A DNA stretch of 64,000 bases from Streptosporangiales bacterium (GTDB lineage Bacteria > Actinomycetota > Actinomycetes > Streptosporangiales > Streptosporangiaceae). The stretch's first letter is position 1. Each line of letters begins with the position of its first letter. This document shows positions 18,281 to 27,975 of the stretch, piece by piece. The stretch lies in contig WHSL01000001.1 in the NCBI GenBank assembly GCA_009380095.1, positions 1 through 64,000 of the forward strand, read 5' to 3'. The position numbers and the translations under genes are program-made. The notes below the pieces were generated by a model. The model was not told where the DNA came from and ran no database searches. It worked only from the letters and a program-made list of their open reading frames with translations.

Positions 18281-20116
18281 ATGACGCCCAGCGAACGGAG
18301 CCGTACGGTCCGCACGGCCGTGGCGATCACCACGGCGGCGGTGCTCGTCGCAGGGCTCGCCGCCTGCGGTGGCGGCGGCGGAGGCGGCGACGGCGACGAG
18401 GGCCCGCCGCGGCGTGGCGGCACGCTCAAGCTGGTGGGCGCCGGGGACATCGACCACATGGACCCGGTGAGCGCGTACTACACCGCCACCGGCTTCCTGG
18501 AGCGCGCCTGGACGCGGCAGCTGTTCACCTATCCCGCCTCCACCGACCGCAACAAGGCCATCCAGCCCACGCCGGACATCGCGACCGAACTCCCGACCCG
18601 GCAGAACGGCGGGATCAGCGCGGACGGCAAGACGTACACGATCAAGCTGCGCGACGGCGTGATGTGGGGAACGCAGCAGCCGCGCGAGATCGTCGCCGAG
18701 GACTTCGTGCGCACGTTCAAGCGGATGGCCAACCCGGTGCAGCCGGTCGGCGCGCCCGGCTACTTCGCGTCCACGCTCGAGGGCTGGCAGGAGTACTTCG
18801 ACAGGTACGTGAAGGCGTTCGACGAGAAGAACGCCAACGCCAAGGAGCCGACGGCGAAGAACCTCGCCGCGTTCCAGAACGACAACGACATCGAGGGCGT
18901 CCAGGCCAAGGACGACAAGACGCTGGTGTTCAAGCTGCGCAACCCGGCGACCGACTTCGTCAACATCCTGGCCACCACGTTCACCACCCCCTCGCCGGTG
19001 GAGTACGACAGGTACGTGCCGGACAGCGCGGAGTTCAAGCAGAACACGGTGTCCAGCGGGCCGTACAAGATCACCAAGTACACGGCGGGCAAGGAGATCG
19101 TGCTCGGCCGCAACACCGCTTGGCGGCAGAACACCGACCCCGTCCGCAACGCGTGGGTGGACCAGATCCAGGTCACGCAGGGGCAGGACTCCGACGCCGC
19201 GGTGCAGCAGCAGCTGGAGTCGGGCAGCGCGGACCTGTCCTGGGACCTGCCGGTGCCGACCTCGAGCATCCCGCAGCTGCAGTCGGCGAACGACCCGAAC
19301 CTCGGCGTCTACGGCGGCGGCATCTCCAACCCGTACCTGGTCTTCAACTACCGCAGCCCGAACGCGGGCAAGGCGATGAGCAAGCTCAAGGTGCGGCAGG
19401 CCATCAACCTCGCCATCGACAAGGTCGCGCTCGGCAAGGTGTACGGCGGCTCGTCGCTGAACACGCCCCTGCACAACGCCATCCCGCCCGGCAACGTCGG
19501 CTACAAGCCGATCAACCTGTACCCGACCAAGGGGAACCAGGGCGACGTGAACCGGTGCCGGCAGCTGCTGCGCGAGGCCGGCTACCCGAACGGGCTGAAG
19601 CTCAACGCCGCCTACCGCAACTCCGGCAACCACCCGCGGATCGCCCAGTCCTACGCCCAGGACCTCAAGGAGTGCGGCATCCAGGTCACGCTCAGCCCGG
19701 TCCGGCAGGGCGACTACTACGGCACGTACCTGGCGGACGCGCGCAACGCCACCGAGGGCAAGTGGGACATCACGGCGCCCGGATGGATCCCGGACTGGTT
19801 CGGCAACAACGGCCGTACGGTGCTCCAGCCGCTCTTCGACAGCGGCTCCTGCCCCCCGGCCGGCGTCAACTACGGCTGCTACCAGAGCGACCGGGTCGAC
19901 GACCTGATGGACCAGGCGCTCACCGCGAAGTCCGAGGACGAGGCGGCGGGCCTGTGGGCGCAGGCGGACCGGCAGATCATGGAGGACGCGGCGATCGTCC
20001 CGTTCCAGGACCAGAAGACGCCGCTCTACCACTCCTCGCGGGTGAAGAACGCGATCTTCCTGCCGCACCTGAACGCCTACTTCGACCCGACGCACGTCTG
20101 GCTGGACGGCGGGTGA
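18281..20116 (+). CDS. ABC transporter solute-binding lipoprotein (SBP family 5)
   Basis: 611 residues from ATG 18281, preceded by a GGAGG run. Residues 1-28 are a lipoprotein signal with lipobox LAAC, so it is exported and lipidated. A Gly-rich linker follows, then a family 5 oligopeptide/nickel binding fold (RGGTLKLVGAGDIDHMDP, KLRDGVMWGT, LKVRQAINLAIDK, PGWIPDWFG). It delivers peptides or similar ligands to the downstream permeases. First gene of a five-gene importer operon. Ligand unknown. Confidence 0.93.
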   Translation: MTPSERSRTVRTAVAITTAAVLVAGLAACGGGGGGGDGDEGPPRRGGTLKLVGAGDIDHMDPVSAYYTATGFLERAWTRQLFTYPASTDRNKAIQPTPDIATELPTRQNGGISADGKTYTIKLRDGVMWGTQQPREIVAEDFVRTFKRMANPVQPVGAPGYFASTLEGWQEYFDRYVKAFDEKNANAKEPTAKNLAAFQNDNDIEGVQAKDDKTLVFKLRNPATDFVNILATTFTTPSPVEYDRYVPDSAEFKQNTVSSGPYKITKYTAGKEIVLGRNTAWRQNTDPVRNAWVDQIQVTQGQDSDAAVQQQLESGSADLSWDLPVPTSSIPQLQSANDPNLGVYGGGISNPYLVFNYRSPNAGKAMSKLKVRQAINLAIDKVALGKVYGGSSLNTPLHNAIPPGNVGYKPINLYPTKGNQGDVNRCRQLLREAGYPNGLKLNAAYRNSGNHPRIAQSYAQDLKECGIQVTLSPVRQGDYYGTYLADARNATEGKWDITAPGWIPDWFGNNGRTVLQPLFDSGSCPPAGVNYGCYQSDRVDDLMDQALTAKSEDEAAGLWAQADRQIMEDAAIVPFQDQKTPLYHSSRVKNAIFLPHLNAYFDPTHVWLDGG

Positions 20117-20166
20117 CGCGCTGAGACCAGGGTCGTCGTCCACCTCTCGGGGGAAGAGGAACACCG

Positions 20167-21198
20167 ATGAGCCTTCTCGAGGTCACCGGCCTGCGGGTGT
20201 CCTTCCCGACCTCGGACGGGATCGTGCAGGCCGTACGGGGGGTGTCGTTCACCGTCGACCGGGGCCGGACGCTGGGGATCGTCGGTGAGTCCGGCTCCGG
20301 CAAGAGCGTCAGCACGCAGACGCTGATGGGCCTCACCGCCGGCGCGGACATCTCCGGCCGGGCGCTCTTCGACGGCGCGGACCTGCTCGCCATGGACGAC
20401 GAGCGGCTGCGCCGGCTGCGCGGCGCGGAGATCTCCATGATCTTCCAGGACCCGCTCTCCAGCCTGCACCCGCTGTACCGGGTGGGCTGGCAGATCGGTG
20501 AGCTGATCCGGGTGCACGAGCCGGAGGTGTCCAAGGCGGCGGCGCGCAAGCGCTCGATCGAGCTGCTCGGCCTGGTGGGCATCCCGCAGCCGGACCGGCG
20601 GGTGGACGACTATCCGCACCAGTTCTCCGGCGGCATGCGGCAGCGCGTGATGATCGCCATGGGGGTGGCCCTGCGGCCGAGGCTGATCATCGCGGACGAG
20701 CCCACCACCGCGCTGGACGCCACCGTGTCCGCGCAGATTCTGGACCTGCTGGTGCGGCTGCAGCGGGAGTTCGAGACCGCGCTCATCGTGATCACTCACG
20801 ACCTCGGGGTGATCGCGGACGTCGCCGACGACGTCTTCGTGATGTATGCGGGCCGGCAGGTCGAACGCGCCGCGCTGCGGTCCACGTACTACCGGTCGCA
20901 CCACCCCTACACGGTCGGGCTGCTCGGCTCCGTGCCGAACGCCGCCGTGCCCGGGCGGCTGCGGCAGATCCCCGGTGCCCCGCCGAGCCTGATCCATCCG
21001 CCGCCGGCCTGCCCGTTCCACCCGCGGTGCCGGTTCGTGATGCCGCGGTGCACGACGGACGAGCCGCCGCTGGATCCCGTACGGGACGACGCCGACCCGG
21101 AACACCGCTCCGCCTGCTGGCTGCCCGGGGGCCTGCTCGGCGTCGGCCCCGAGGTGGACGAGGCACGGACGCGAGCAGCGCAGGAGAGCCGGGAATGA
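20167..21198 (+). CDS. Peptide/nickel ABC transporter ATP-binding protein (DppD/OppD type)
   Basis: 343 residues. Walker A GESGSGKS (about 40-47), Q-loop [10 protein letters not shown], signature FSGGMRQRV, Walker [13 protein letters not shown] and switch His in VITHDLG. The C-terminal oligopeptide extension has a Cys cluster ([14 protein letters not shown]) that often holds an Fe-S cluster in this family. ATG overlaps nothing upstream (50 bp gap). Its TGA overlaps the ATG of the next gene. Confidence 0.95.
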   Translation: MSLLEVTGLRVSFPTSDGIVQAVRGVSFTVDRGRTLGIVGESGSGKSVSTQTLMGLTAGADISGRALFDGADLLAMDDERLRRLRGAEISMIFQDPLSSLHPLYRVGWQIGELIRVHEPEVSKAAARKRSIELLGLVGIPQPDRRVDDYPHQFSGGMRQRVMIAMGVALRPRLIIADEPTTALDATVSAQILDLLVRLQREFETALIVITHDLGVIADVADDVFVMYAGRQVERAALRSTYYRSHHPYTVGLLGSVPNAAVPGRLRQIPGAPPSLIHPPPACPFHPRCRFVMPRCTTDEPPLDPVRDDADPEHRSACWLPGGLLGVGPEVDEARTRAAQESRE

Positions 21199-22292
21199 GT
21201 ACGGACGGCGACGTACTGGTCCGCGTCGAGGGCGTCGAGAAGCACTTCCCCGTGAAGAAAGGCGTCTTCTTCCAGCACGAGGTCGGGCGGGTGCGCGCCG
21301 TCGACGGCGTCGACCTGGAGATCCGCCAGGGGGAGACGCTCGGCATCGTGGGCGAGAGCGGCTGCGGCAAGTCCACGCTGGCGCGCTGCATCGCCGGGCT
21401 GCTGCCGGTCACCGCCGGCCAGGTGTCGTTCGAGGACGAGCCGATCAGCGGGCTGTCGCGGAGCGGCATGCGGCCGTTCCGCCGGCAGATCCAGATGATC
21501 TTCCAGGACCCGTACGGCTCGCTGAACCCGCGGCGCCGGGTGGGCTCGATCATCGGCGACCCGTTCGACATTCACCGGCTCGCCGCGGGCGCCGAGCGGA
21601 AGCGGCGGGTGCAGGAGCTGATGGAGCTCGTCGGGCTGCGGCCGGAGCACTACAACCGCTTCCCCTCGGAGTTCTCCGGCGGTCAGCGGCAGCGCATCGG
21701 CATCGCCCGCGCGCTGGCGCTCCGGCCCAAGCTGGTGGTCTGCGACGAGCCGGTCTCCGCGCTGGACGTCTCCATCCAGGCGCAGATCGTCAACCTGCTC
21801 GCCGACCTCCAGGCCGAACTCGGTATCACCTATGTCTTCATCGCGCACGACCTGTCCGTCGTGCGGCATGTGAGCACCCGGGTCGGGGTGATGTACCTGG
21901 GGAAGATCGTGGAGATGGCCGAGGGCGAGCGGCTGTACACCCGGCCGCAGCACCCGTACTCCGCGGCGCTGCTATCCGCCGGGTCGGTGGCCGATCCGGA
22001 CGAGGCCGCGCGCCGGGAGCGGATCATCCTCACCGGGGACGTGCCGTCGCCGATCGCGCCGCCGCCGGCCTGCCGGTTCCACCCGCGCTGCCCCAAGGCG
22101 CAGCACATCTGCACGACCACCGAGCCGCCGCTGGAGGTCAAACCCGGAGAGCCCGCGGACCACGTCACGGCCTGCCACTTCCCGGTCCGGCCCGGGGAAC
22201 GGCTCGGGCAGACCGGCCTCGGCGCCGAGCCGCCGCCGCCGTCCACTGGAGAGCCCACAGCAGAGTCCGGCGGGGAAGGGGGGACGGCGTGA
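21195..22292 (+). CDS. Peptide/nickel ABC transporter ATP-binding protein (DppF/OppF type)
   Basis: 365 residues from ATG 21195, which overlaps the previous stop as ATGA. An open stretch to 21027 is only the previous gene read in another frame. Walker A GESGCGKST, Q-loop IFQDPYGSLNP, signature FSGGQRQRIGIARAL, Walker B LVVCDEPVSALD and His in FIAHDLSVVRH. A second Cys-containing C-terminal extension (CRFHPRCPKAQHIC) is present. Forms a heterodimer with the upstream ATPase. Confidence 0.95.
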   Translation: MSTDGDVLVRVEGVEKHFPVKKGVFFQHEVGRVRAVDGVDLEIRQGETLGIVGESGCGKSTLARCIAGLLPVTAGQVSFEDEPISGLSRSGMRPFRRQIQMIFQDPYGSLNPRRRVGSIIGDPFDIHRLAAGAERKRRVQELMELVGLRPEHYNRFPSEFSGGQRQRIGIARALALRPKLVVCDEPVSALDVSIQAQIVNLLADLQAELGITYVFIAHDLSVVRHVSTRVGVMYLGKIVEMAEGERLYTRPQHPYSAALLSAGSVADPDEAARRERIILTGDVPSPIAPPPACRFHPRCPKAQHICTTTEPPLEVKPGEPADHVTACHFPVRPGERLGQTGLGAEPPPPSTGEPTAESGGEGGTA

Positions 22293-23251
22293 GCGTCACC
22301 GACCTCGCCGCCGAGCCGATGCCCGCCGGCCTCGAGCCGGAGAGCATCGAGGGCCGCAGCCCGTGGCGGCTGGCGTGGTCCCGGCTGGTCCGGGACCGGG
22401 TCGCGATCGCGTCGCTGATCGTAATCCTGCTGATGGTGGCGGCCGCGCTCGCGGCGCCGCTGTTCGCCGCGCTGACCGGGCACTCCCCCACGGACCAGTA
22501 CCGCGAGACCGGCCTCACCGACCAGGGCATCCCGGTCGGCCCGGGGGCGGAGTTCTGGCTCGGCACCGACAGCCTGGGCCGCGACCTCTTCGTCCGTACG
22601 GTCTACGGAGCGCGCATCTCCCTGCTCGTCGGCGTGGTGGCCACCCTGCTCGCCACGTTCGCCGGCGTGGTCATCGGGCTCGTCGCCGGGTACTTCGGCG
22701 GGATCGTGGACACGATCCTGGCGCGCGCCATCGACGTGGTGCTGTCGTTCCCGTACCTCATCTTCGCGATGGCGCTGGTGTCGGTGATCGGCCCGAGCCT
22801 GGTGATGACCACGCTGGTGATCGCGTTCTTCTCGTGGGCCTCCATCGCGCGGATCGTGCGCGGCCAGACCCTCGCGATCAAGGAGAAGGAGTACATCGAG
22901 GCGGCCCGCTCGCTCGGCGCCTCACCGATGCGGATCATGTTCGTGGACGTGCTGCCCAACCTGGTGGCCCCGGTCATCGTGCTGGCCACGCTCCTGGTCC
23001 CGACCGCGATCGTGTTCGAGGCCACGCTGTCCTGGCTCGGGCTCGGCGTGGACGTCCGCATCCCCAGCTGGGGCGCCATGCTCGCGGAGTCGCAGAGCTT
23101 CTTCCGGGTGGCCTGGTGGTATCTGATCTTCCCGGCGGGCGCGCTGCTGCTCACCACGCTCGCGTTCAACCTGCTCGGCGACGGCGTACGGGACGCGCTC
23201 GACCCGCGCTCGGAGCGGCTGTTCGCGACCCGACGGAAGGGTAAGCCGTGA
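22289..23251 (+). CDS. Peptide/nickel ABC transporter permease (DppC type)
   Basis: 320 residues. The N-terminal cytoplasmic segment with SPWRLAWSRLVRDRVAIASLIV is the OppC_N region. Six membrane helices follow, with the EAA loop EYIEAARSLGASPMRIMFVDVLPN that contacts the ATPases. GTG start overlaps the preceding stop by 4 bp, and its own stop overlaps the next permease start. Confidence 0.95.
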   Translation: MSVTDLAAEPMPAGLEPESIEGRSPWRLAWSRLVRDRVAIASLIVILLMVAAALAAPLFAALTGHSPTDQYRETGLTDQGIPVGPGAEFWLGTDSLGRDLFVRTVYGARISLLVGVVATLLATFAGVVIGLVAGYFGGIVDTILARAIDVVLSFPYLIFAMALVSVIGPSLVMTTLVIAFFSWASIARIVRGQTLAIKEKEYIEAARSLGASPMRIMFVDVLPNLVAPVIVLATLLVPTAIVFEATLSWLGLGVDVRIPSWGAMLAESQSFFRVAWWYLIFPAGALLLTTLAFNLLGDGVRDALDPRSERLFATRRKGKP

Positions 23252-24210
23252 TCCGCTTCCTGATCCGCCGCGTGGTCTTCGGCGTTTTCGTGCTCTGGCT
23301 CGTGTCGCTCGGCACGTTCCTGCTGTTCTTCGTGGTGCCCGGCGACCCGGCGCGGTCCATCGCGGGGCGCCAGGCCACGCCCGAGACGATCGCGCTGATC
23401 CGGGAGCGGCTCGGGCTGGACGAGCCGCTCGCGGTGCAGTACTGGACGTTCCTGAAGAACCTGTTCCGCGGCGACCTCGGGTACTCGTACTACAACAACC
23501 AGCCGGTGACCGCGCTGATCGCGGAACGGATCGGGCCGACCGCCTCGCTGGTGATCGGCGGCGCCCTGCTCTGGCTGGTGATCGGCGTCGGCGTGGGCAT
23601 CCTGTCCGCGACGCACGCGCGGTCGCTGCTCGACCGGGTCACCGCCGGGTTCGTGGTGGCCGGCATCTCGATGCCGACCTTCGTGGTCGGCCTGATGCTG
23701 CTCTTCGTCTTCAACTACCTGCTGTCCACCGTGCTCGGCATCACCTTCTTCCCCGGCGGGCAGTACACGCCGCTGGAGGAGGATCCGGCGGACTGGCTGC
23801 GGCACATGATCCTTCCGTGGATCACGCTGTGCACCGTGCAGGCCGCGATCTACACCCGGCTGACCCGCGGCTCCCTGCTCGAGGTGCTCGGCGAGGACTA
23901 CATCCGCACCGCCCGGGCCAAGGGCGACGGCAACCGGCGGGTCGTGGTGGTGCACGGCCTGCGCGCCGCGCTCACCCCGGTGGTCACCCAGCTCGGCGTC
24001 GACGTCGGCTACATGCTCGGCGGCGTCGTGGTCACCGAGTCGGTGTTCGGCCTCGGCGGCGTCGGCCAGGCCGCGCTGCAGGCCATCGTCAACCTGGACC
24101 GCCCGGTGGTGATGGGCGTCGTACTGCTGGCCGCGTTCTTCGTGGTGCTGGCGAGCATCGTGGTGGACATCGCGTACTCGTTCCTGGACCCGCGGGTGCG
24201 GTTGAGCTGA
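23248..24210 (+). CDS. Peptide/nickel ABC transporter permease (DppB type)
   Basis: 320 residues with six membrane helices. The N-terminus (IRFLIRRVVFGVFVLWLVSLGTFLL) and the EAA loop EVLGEDYIRTARAKG are diagnostic of DppB/OppB. GTG start overlaps the previous stop (GTGA). It is last in the operon; the gene order substrate-binding-D-F-C-B places the permeases after the ATPases, the reverse of the enterobacterial dpp order. Confidence 0.95.
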   Translation: MIRFLIRRVVFGVFVLWLVSLGTFLLFFVVPGDPARSIAGRQATPETIALIRERLGLDEPLAVQYWTFLKNLFRGDLGYSYYNNQPVTALIAERIGPTASLVIGGALLWLVIGVGVGILSATHARSLLDRVTAGFVVAGISMPTFVVGLMLLFVFNYLLSTVLGITFFPGGQYTPLEEDPADWLRHMILPWITLCTVQAAIYTRLTRGSLLEVLGEDYIRTARAKGDGNRRVVVVHGLRAALTPVVTQLGVDVGYMLGGVVVTESVFGLGGVGQAALQAIVNLDRPVVMGVVLLAAFFVVLASIVVDIAYSFLDPRVRLS

Positions 24211-24234
24211 CCGGCGGGCGGATAGCGTTGGCGC

Positions 24235-25527
24235 GTGTCACTGATCGGCGACCTGCGCGCCATGTCCGCCGGGCGGGACTTCCGGCGGCTGCTGTCCACC
24301 CGGCTGATCTCCCAGTTCGCCGACGGGGTGTTCCAGGCCGCGCTGGCCGGTTACGTGTTCTTCTCCCCCGAGCGGCAGACCGTTCCCGCGGAGGCCGCGG
24401 CGGCCTTCGCGGTGCTGCTGCTGCCGTACTCGGTGCTCGGCCCGTTCGCCGGAGTGTTCATCGACCGCTGGTCCCGGCGGCAGGTGCTGCTCTGCTCGGC
24501 GATCGCCAAGGCCGTGCTCGTCGCGATCACCGTGCTGCTCGTCGCGGGCGGTCCCACCTGGGCGATCTATCTGAGTGCGCTTGCCGTACTCAGCGTCAAC
24601 CGGTTCCTGCTCGCCGCCCTGTCCGCCGCGTTGCCGCACGTCGTGGAGCGCGACCGGCTCGTCACCGGGAACGCGGCCACCACCACCGCGGGCACGATCC
24701 TCACGTTCCTCGGCGCCGGGGTTGGGGCGGGGCTGCGGCTGCTCGTCGGCGAGGGCGCGTACGGCACCGGCGCGCTGCTGCTCGGCGCGGGGCTGTGCTG
24801 GCTCACCGCGGCCGCGGTGATCGCCGGGGTGCGCCGGGACCGCCTCGGCCCCGGCCTGGACACCGAGCCGCCCGAGGTCCGGGAGGCGATGCGCAACGTG
24901 GCCCGCGGCCTCGCCGCCGGGCTCGCGCACCTGCGCGCCCGGCCAGCGGCCGCGCTGGCGCTCGGGGCCATCACCGGGCACCGCTTCCTGTACGGCATCG
25001 CCACGCTGATGACCGCGCTGCTCTACCGCAACACCTTCCACGCCGACGCGAGCGCCGGGTTCGGCGGCTTCGCCATCGTGATCGCCGCCTCCGGCGCCGG
25101 GTACTTCGCGGCGGCCATCCTCACCCCGATCGTGACCGAGCGCATCTCCACCACGTCCTGGATCACGCTGCAGCTGGCGTTCGCCGCGGTGGTGCTGCTC
25201 GGCTGCGGGCTGCCGTTCCGCGAGGCGCTGTTCCCCGGGGCCGGGTTCGCGCTCGGCGTGGTCTCCCAGGGCGTGAAGATCTGCGTGGACACGATCGTGC
25301 AGCGGAACGTGGACGACGCCTTCCGGGGCCGCGTCTTCTCCGTCTACGACATGCTCTTCAACGCCGGTTTCGTGGCCGCGGCGGCGGTGGGCGCGGCGGT
25401 GCTGCCGCCGGGCGGGCGGTCCGTGCCGGTGCTGCTCGGCCTGGTGCTCGGCTACGCCCTGCTGGCCGTCGGGCACGCCATGGCGGCCGACGCGGTACGG
25501 TCCCGCGGGACCACCGGGCCGCGCTGA
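24235..25527 (+). CDS. MFS transporter
   Basis: 430 residues with about twelve membrane helices. The loop IDRWSRRQVLLCSAIAKA between helices 2 and 3 is the MFS motif A. The second half carries RISTTSWITLQ and GVVSQGVKICVDTIVQRNVDDAFRGRVFSVYD. Substrate unknown. GTG 24235 is 6 nt after a TAGCGT -10-like element, so the transcript may be leaderless and independent of the ABC operon 24 bp upstream. Confidence 0.88.
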   Translation: MSLIGDLRAMSAGRDFRRLLSTRLISQFADGVFQAALAGYVFFSPERQTVPAEAAAAFAVLLLPYSVLGPFAGVFIDRWSRRQVLLCSAIAKAVLVAITVLLVAGGPTWAIYLSALAVLSVNRFLLAALSAALPHVVERDRLVTGNAATTTAGTILTFLGAGVGAGLRLLVGEGAYGTGALLLGAGLCWLTAAAVIAGVRRDRLGPGLDTEPPEVREAMRNVARGLAAGLAHLRARPAAALALGAITGHRFLYGIATLMTALLYRNTFHADASAGFGGFAIVIAASGAGYFAAAILTPIVTERISTTSWITLQLAFAAVVLLGCGLPFREALFPGAGFALGVVSQGVKICVDTIVQRNVDDAFRGRVFSVYDMLFNAGFVAAAAVGAAVLPPGGRSVPVLLGLVLGYALLAVGHAMAADAVRSRGTTGPR

Positions 25528-25537
25528 ACGGCGGGGG

Positions 25538-26989
25538 TCAGGCCGGCTCGATGCCCTGCTCGGCGGCCCAGCGGCGCAGCTCCTCCTCGGCCGCCTCGGG
25601 GCCGAGCGGGCCGTGCTCCAGCCGCACCTCCAGCAGGTGCTTCCACGCCTTGCCGACGAGCGGGCCGGGGCCGATGCCGAGGACGCGCTGGATCTCGTTG
25701 CCGTCCAGGTCGGGCCGGATCTTGGCCAGCTCCTCCTCCTCGGCGAGCTGCCCGATGCGCTCCTCGAGGTGGTCGTAGGAGCGGGCGAGCGCCGTGGCCT
25801 TCCGCCGGTTGCGGGTGGTGCAGTCCGCCCGGGTGAGCACGTGCAGCCGCTCCAGCAGCGGCCCCGCGTCCCGGACGTAGCGCCGTACGGCGGAGTCGCG
25901 CCACTCGCCCTTGCCGTACCCGTGGAACCGCAGGTGCAGCTCGACGAGGCGGGACACGTCGGCCACCACGTCCTTCGGGTAGCGCAGCGCGGTGAGCCGG
26001 CTGCGGGTCATGGAGGCCCCCACCACCTCGTGGTGGTGGAAGGAGACCCGCCCGCCCGCCTCGAACGAGCGCGTCTTGGGCTTGCCGATGTCGTGCAGCA
26101 GCGCCGCCAGCCGGAGCTTCAGGTCCGGCTCCATGCCCCGCTCCCGCTCCAGCTGGAGGGCCTGGTCGAGCACGATCAGCGAGTGCTCGTAGACGTCCTT
26201 GTGCCGGTGGTGCTCGTCGACCTCCAGCCGCAGCCGGGGGATCTCCGGCAGCACCTGGTCGGCGAGGCCGGTCTCCACGAGCAGCATGACGCCGAGCCGC
26301 GGGTACGTGCCGAGCATCAGCTTGGACAGCTCGTCCCGGACGCGCTCGGCCGAGACGATGCCGATGCGCCCCGCCATGTCCTTCATCGCGGCGACGACCT
26401 CGGGCGCCGGGGAGAAGCCGAGCTGGGAGACGAACCGCGCGGCACGCAGCATGCGCAGCGGGTCGTCGGCGAAGGAGTCCTCCGGGCGGCCCGGGGTGCG
26501 GAGCACCTTGCGCTCCAGATCGGCGACGCCGCCGAACGGATCCACGAACGTGTGGTCCGGGACCCGTACGGCCATCGCGTTGACCGTGAAGTCGCGGCGG
26601 CCAAGGTCGTCCACCAGGGACTTGCCGTAGCTGACCTCCGGCTTACGCGACTTGGGATCGTAGGCCTCGCTGCGGTAGGTGGTGATCTCCAGCTGAATGC
26701 CGCCCTTGCGCAACCCCACCGTGCCGAAGTCGATGCCCACGGTCCACACCGCGTCGGCCCAGCCCTGGACGAGCTCCAGCACCCGCTGCGGCGGCGCGTC
26801 GGTGGTGAGGTCGAGGTCGCCGGAGACGCGCCCGAGGAAGACGTCCCGGATCGGGCCGCCGACCAGGGCGAGCTCGTGCCCGTGGGCGGCGAACAGGGCA
26901 CCGAGGTCGTCGGCGACGGGGGCCATCGCGGCGATGGCGGCGCGCTGCGGCGCGGGAAGGCTGGGGTGTTCAGGCACGGAGATCGACAT
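25538..26989 (-). CDS. pcnA: CCA tRNA nucleotidyltransferase
   Basis: 483 residues from ATG 26989 (MSISVPEHPSLPAPQR); a 22-residue upstream extension is rejected for lack of similarity. The nucleotidyltransferase head has GGPIRDVFLGRVSGDLDLTTDA with the catalytic Asp pair, DFTVNAMA, and the RMLRAARF-type motif. An HD domain (LLHDIGKPKTRSF) lies in the middle, as in actinobacterial forms. It adds or repairs the 3' CCA of tRNAs, consistent with the tRNA-Ile gene here lacking an encoded CCA. Divergent from the YbaK-like gene. Confidence 0.95.
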   Translation of the reverse strand: MSISVPEHPSLPAPQRAAIAAMAPVADDLGALFAAHGHELALVGGPIRDVFLGRVSGDLDLTTDAPPQRVLELVQGWADAVWTVGIDFGTVGLRKGGIQLEITTYRSEAYDPKSRKPEVSYGKSLVDDLGRRDFTVNAMAVRVPDHTFVDPFGGVADLERKVLRTPGRPEDSFADDPLRMLRAARFVSQLGFSPAPEVVAAMKDMAGRIGIVSAERVRDELSKLMLGTYPRLGVMLLVETGLADQVLPEIPRLRLEVDEHHRHKDVYEHSLIVLDQALQLERERGMEPDLKLRLAALLHDIGKPKTRSFEAGGRVSFHHHEVVGASMTRSRLTALRYPKDVVADVSRLVELHLRFHGYGKGEWRDSAVRRYVRDAGPLLERLHVLTRADCTTRNRRKATALARSYDHLEERIGQLAEEEELAKIRPDLDGNEIQRVLGIGPGPLVGKAWKHLLEVRLEHGPLGPEAAEEELRRWAAEQGIEPA

Positions 26990-27115
26990 GAGGTCCTTGA
27001 CGGCGGCGTGACGACTTCGATTGTCGCAGGTTCTCGCGATGTTCTTGCGCCGCATCCTTCACAGCGCACGCCCGGCGACCTACGTTCCAAGGACGGGGGA
27101 CGAAAGGCATCTGTC

Positions 27116-27676
27116 ATGAAGGACGCACTCGCTGTCCACCGCCGGCTCCTGGAACGGGAGACCGGCCACGAGATCGTACGACTGCGGACGACCGCCCTCA
27201 CCGCGGACGACCTGCCGGGCGGCCTCGGTGTCCCGCGGGAGCGCTGTGTCGCCACCCAGCTCTTTCTGACGGATCCCGGCGGCCGTGCCACGGCCGTGCT
27301 CACCCGTCCGGGGGACCACGCTCCGGTGGGCGCGCTGCGCGCCGCGACCGGGGCCCGGCATCTGCGCCCCGCCGCCGCGCACCGGGTCAACGCGCTCACC
27401 GACTTCGCGGCCGGCCTGATCTGCCCGATCCTGCTGCCCGCCACGATCGGCGTCTTCATCGACCGGCGGATCCTGGCCCGGGTGGCGCCCACGGAAATCG
27501 TGTACACGCCGACCGGGGAGAAGCGCACCGGGCTGGCGATCGCCCTCGGCGATCTCATCGCGGCCTGCCGCGCGGCACCGATCTCCCTGGTGGCGCTGAG
27601 CGAGGCCGGCGACGCCCCATCGGCACGCCCTCCGGCGGAGGACGTCACCGCGGCGGGGGCGTCCCCCGGCCGCTGA
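27116..27676 (+). CDS. YbaK/aminoacyl-tRNA deacylase-like protein
   Basis: 186 residues from ATG 27116. The core of about 150 residues resembles the YbaK/ProX editing fold (CVATQLFLTDPGG, AVLTRPGDHAPVGALRAA, TDFAAGLICPILLP, IVYTPTGEKRTGLAI). Family members deacylate mischarged tRNAs. The last 25 residues are Pro/Ala-rich and probably disordered. Divergent from pcnA by 126 bp. The assignment rests on general fold resemblance, not on a catalytic residue. Confidence 0.7.
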   Translation: MKDALAVHRRLLERETGHEIVRLRTTALTADDLPGGLGVPRERCVATQLFLTDPGGRATAVLTRPGDHAPVGALRAATGARHLRPAAAHRVNALTDFAAGLICPILLPATIGVFIDRRILARVAPTEIVYTPTGEKRTGLAIALGDLIAACRAAPISLVALSEAGDAPSARPPAEDVTAAGASPGR

Positions 27677-27732
27677 GGCGAGGCTCTTGCCCGGAACGGG
27701 CCGAGATCGTCCGCCGCACGGGGGCCCGGCAA

Positions 27733-27738
27733 TACGCT
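27733..27738 (+). promoter_or_regulatory. Leaderless-type -10 element before small coupled ORF
   Basis: TACGCT is exactly 6 nt upstream of GTG 27745, the spacing of leaderless actinobacterial promoters. Confidence 0.4.
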
Positions 27739-27744
27739 GGGGGC

Positions 27745-27975
27745 GTGCCGTCCAACCGAACCGAGCCGCCGGCGACCGTCCGGCGGGCGATCCGGCGCCG
27801 GCTCCGGCCGTGCCGCCGCGGCTCCCGGAGTCGGCGGCCGCCCACGCGGGGACGCGGGGAACCGGTATCGTCGGCGCCCGAGCCCGGGCTCGGCCCGGCC
27901 GCATCGACCCTCGCGCACTCGGCGGAGCGACGCCCCATGGAGATGGTCCTGCAACATCCGGCGGTACCGGCGTGA
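27745..27975 (+). CDS. Small basic ORF coupled to DUF6049 gene; possible Nudix-gene remnant
   Basis: 76 codons, from a GTG placed 6 nt after TACGCT and ending in a TGA that overlaps the next start (GTGA). About 85% of third codon positions are G or C by hand count. The product is Arg-rich at the N-terminus (TVRRAIRRRLRPCRRG) and Pro/Ala-rich later; no Nudix box is visible. In mycobacteria a Nudix gene (mutT4) with a basic N-terminal extension sits here. A deletion remnant, a leader peptide or a chance frame are all possible. Confidence 0.4.
   Translation: MPSNRTEPPATVRRAIRRRLRPCRRGSRSRRPPTRGRGEPVSSAPEPGLGPAASTLAHSAERRPMEMVLQHPAVPA

Noticed and set aside
25613..27676. Long plus-strand frame of 687 codons over pcnA
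   Set aside because: Only its last 186 codons (from 27116) encode a real protein; the rest is the antisense shadow of pcnA.
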